Positions 11,564-13,300 of a stretch of 13,300 bases of DNA are shown piece after piece. The notes beneath the pieces were generated by a model. The model did not search any database. It saw only the letters and a program-made list of their open reading frames with translations, and was not told where the DNA came from. The stretch's first letter is position 1; every line of letters begins with the position of its first letter. A program made the position numbers and the translations under genes. Origin of the DNA: Gammaproteobacteria bacterium (GTDB lineage Bacteria; Pseudomonadota; Gammaproteobacteria; Competibacterales; Competibacteraceae); the NCBI GenBank assembly GCA_020047885.1, contig JAIFNF010000141.1, positions 1 through 13,300 on the forward strand, written 5' to 3'.

Positions 11564-12370
11564 TCACAATCTGACTTCAATGCCCCGCGCCTGCAGGTGG
11601 CGCTTGGCTTGTTCAATCGTGTATTCAGCGAAGTGGAAAATACTGGCGGCCAGCACGGCGTCGGCCTTGCCGAACAGCACGCCATCGGCCAGATGATCGA
11701 GCGTTCCCACGCCGCCGGAAGCGATCACGGGAATGCTCACCGCTTCGCTGATGGCGCGGGTCAGTTCCAGATCAAAGCCGCGTTTGGTGCCGTCACGATC
11801 CATGCTGGTCAGCAGAATTTCCCCAGCGCCATAGTCGGCCATGCGCCGCGCCCATGCAATGGCGTCAATGCCGGTCGGTCGGCGGCCGCCGTGGGTGAAA
11901 ATTTCCCAGCGCGGCGATGGTTCCCCCCTCACCCCCAACCCCTCTCCCACCAGGGGGAGAGGGGAGACAGATTTGGCGTCAATGGCGACGACGATGCATT
12001 GATTGCCGAAACGTTCGGCAGCTTCGCGGACGAACTCGGGACGGGCAATGGCGGCGGTGTTGATGGAGACTTTATCCGCGCCAGCGTTGAGCATCCGCCG
12101 CACATCGTCCAGGGTGCGAATGCCGCCGCCCACTGTCAGCGGAATGAACACCTCGCTGGCCACCTGTTCAACGACATGCACCATCGTTTCCCGGTCGTCA
12201 GAACTGGCGGTAATGTCCAGAAAGGTGATTTCGTCAGCGCCTTCCTGATCATAGCGGCGGGCAATTTCCACCGGGTCGCCAGCGTCGCGGATCTCTACGA
12301 ACTTGACGCCCTTGACCACCCGGCCACGATCCACATCCAGGCAGGGGATGATGCGCTTGGCTAATCCCAT
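11564..12370 (-). CDS. hisF: Imidazole glycerol phosphate synthase cyclase subunit HisF
   Basis: A 268-residue (beta-alpha)8 barrel, about 10 residues longer than usual. It has both catalytic Asp residues (D11 in PCLDVD, D131 in VAIDAK), the phosphate site GGGIRTLDD (81-89), and [10 protein letters not shown] (217-226). With HisH it converts PRFAR and ammonia to imidazole glycerol phosphate and AICAR. The extra length is a palindromic element translated as [16 protein letters not shown] (about 136-151), just after D131 in the loop following strand 5, on the catalytic face. [10 protein letters not shown] resumes normally at 158. The ATG at 12370 follows GGAG about 11 bases upstream, 8 bp after hisA. 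Confidence 0.95.
   Translation of the reverse strand: MGLAKRIIPCLDVDRGRVVKGVKFVEIRDAGDPVEIARRYDQEGADEITFLDITASSDDRETMVHVVEQVASEVFIPLTVGGGIRTLDDVRRMLNAGADKVSINTAAIARPEFVREAAERFGNQCIVVAIDAKSVSPLPLVGEGLGVRGEPSPRWEIFTHGGRRPTGIDAIAWARRMADYGAGEILLTSMDRDGTKRGFDLELTRAISEAVSIPVIASGGVGTLDHLADGVLFGKADAVLAASIFHFAEYTIEQAKRHLQARGIEVRL
11923..11967. repeat. In-frame palindromic element within hisF
   Basis: A GC-rich palindrome with a perfect 10-bp inner inverted repeat: 11939-11948 (CCCCTCTCCC) pairs with 11955-11964 around a 6-base loop. Bases 11925-11949 are the exact complement of 3663-3687 in the glycosyltransferase gene, and the reading frame is the same (GEGLGVRG). Its extra residues account for HisF being longer than the family norm. 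Confidence 0.85.
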
Positions 12371-12378
12371 TTTAATAA

Positions 12379-13113
12379 CTACTCCACGGCTTCCGCCAAG
12401 CGCTGCGCTTCTGCCAGATCGATCACGCCATCGTACAGCGCCCGACCGATGATCGCGCCCATAATGCCTTCACTCTCAACCGCGCACAGCGCCCGCACAT
12501 CGTCCAGGGTGCTGACCCCACCGGAGGCAATGACCGGAATCCCGATGGCCTGCGCTAATCGGACGGTGGCCTCGATGTTGACACCCTGCATCATGCCGTC
12601 GCGGCCAATGTCGGTGTAAATAATCGCTTCCACGCCGTCGCGTTCAAAGGTCTGCGCCAGGTCGATCACGTTGTGCTTGGACAACTTGGACCAACCGTTC
12701 GTGGCGACTCGTCCATCCCTGGCGTCCAAACCGACGATAATGTGGCCGGGATACTCCAGGCAGATATCGTTGATGAAGTGCGGTTCCTGCACCGCCTTGG
12801 TGCCGATGATGACGAACTGAACGCCAACGCTCAGGTATGTCTCCACCGTCGCTTCATCGCGGATGCCGCCGCCCACCTGAATGGGCAGGTCGGGGAACGT
12901 CTGAGCAATCTGGCCGATGACCTGAGCATTCACCGGTTGACCGGCGAACGCGCCATTCAAATCCACCAGATGCAGGCGACGTGCGCCGGCCTTCACCCAA
13001 CGCTCGGCCATAGCGACCGGGTCGTCCGAGAAGATCGTTGAATCGTCCATGCGGCCTTGACGCAACCGCACGCATTTACCATCTTTCAAATCAATCGCGG
13101 GTATGAGCAACAT
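12379..13113 (-). CDS. hisA: ProFAR isomerase HisA
   Basis: A 244-residue (beta-alpha)8 barrel of normal length. It starts [20 protein letters not shown] with catalytic D8, has [11 protein letters not shown] (80-90), catalytic D130 in [10 protein letters not shown] (125-134), [11 protein letters not shown] (167-177) and [10 protein letters not shown]. It isomerises ProFAR to PRFAR, the substrate of HisHF. The ATG at 13113 is preceded by GGAAGAAG, and the resulting N-terminus is canonical; a frame extending to 13164 adds residues that do not belong. hisH ends 57 bp upstream. Confidence 0.95.
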   Translation of the reverse strand: MLLIPAIDLKDGKCVRLRQGRMDDSTIFSDDPVAMAERWVKAGARRLHLVDLNGAFAGQPVNAQVIGQIAQTFPDLPIQVGGGIRDEATVETYLSVGVQFVIIGTKAVQEPHFINDICLEYPGHIIVGLDARDGRVATNGWSKLSKHNVIDLAQTFERDGVEAIIYTDIGRDGMMQGVNIEATVRLAQAIGIPVIASGGVSTLDDVRALCAVESEGIMGAIIGRALYDGVIDLAEAQRLAEAVE

Positions 13114-13170
13114 AATGGCTTCTTCCAGCAGCGCAGATTTACAGTGGACAGTACGGATAGTCACTAACCA

Positions 13171-13300
13171 CTAGGGTTTCCACTCCGCAAAATTGGCGAG
13201 CAAGCGCAAACCGGCTTGCGCACTCTTTTCCGGGTGGAATTGCACAGCAAAAATGTTGTCCCTGGCAATCGCCGAGGCAAAGTCGAAACCGTACCGGGTC
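13171..13300 (-). CDS. hisH: Imidazole glycerol phosphate synthase glutaminase subunit HisH, C-terminal fragment (runs off right edge)
   Basis: The minus strand encodes [20 protein letters not shown], then [22 protein letters not shown] and a TAG at 13173-13171. FHPEKS contains the His and Glu of the class I glutamine amidotransferase triad in the expected C-terminal context. The nucleophile Cys lies outside the window. HisH releases ammonia from glutamine for HisF. This is the most upstream gene visible of the his-tat series, whose promoter lies outside the window. Confidence 0.93.
   Translation of the reverse strand, partial: TRYGFDFASAIARDNIFAVQFHPEKSAQAGLRLLANFAEWKP

Overview
The window looks chromosomal and comes from a gammaproteobacterium. 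The evidence is the recognisable start of lpxC, a his operon (hisH-hisA-hisF-hisI-hisE) running straight into tatA-tatB-tatC, and a DUF2835 gene. Short GC-rich palindromic elements are inserted in frame in three genes. The base composition is moderately GC-rich and genes are tightly packed, with many 1-4 bp stop/start overlaps. No species can be assigned from the sequence alone, and there is no sign of phage, plasmid, IS element, CRISPR array, rRNA or tRNA.

Layout. Bases 1-50 hold the first codons of lpxC (minus strand, running off the left edge). Bases 51-404 are a gene-free leader with hairpins, an 11-bp direct repeat and many GGA triplets on the lpxC sense strand. Bases 405-1603 (minus) hold a CDP-alcohol phosphatidyltransferase and a short protein carrying a histidine-kinase H-box but no ATPase domain. 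Divergent from these, 1650-4965 (plus) is a compact four-gene unit: a zinc-less MDR dehydrogenase, a 6-pyruvoyltetrahydropterin-synthase-like protein with altered catalytic residues, a GT4 glycosyltransferase and a class I methyltransferase. It meets, tail to tail with a 25-bp overlap, a long minus-strand series (4941-13300). Read in its own direction that series is hisH (partial), hisA, hisF, hisI, hisE, tatA, tatB, tatC, a DUF2835 gene, an FkbM-type methyltransferase, a RibD-reductase-like gene, a 30-codon small ORF, and a three-domain protein (cyclic-nucleotide-binding, acetate/propionate kinase, PduL phosphotransacylase).

How the genes fit together. The his genes supply the middle and late-middle steps of histidine synthesis. 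TatABC exports folded proteins. Past tatC the operon changes character. The RibD-type reductase, PTPS-like protein, MDR dehydrogenase, GT4 glycosyltransferase, methyltransferases and CDP-alcohol phosphatidyltransferase together suggest a small-molecule or glycolipid pathway built from a pteridine/pyrimidine-type or similar precursor. That is inference; no product is known to me. The fused kinase/phosphotransacylase would interconvert acyl-CoA and carboxylate under cyclic-nucleotide control, but several kinase residues are not canonical.

Most notable points: the triple-domain fusion, the active-site-altered PTPS homologue in a biosynthetic-looking cluster, the orphan H-box protein, and in-frame palindromic elements in the glycosyltransferase, hisF and tatB genes.
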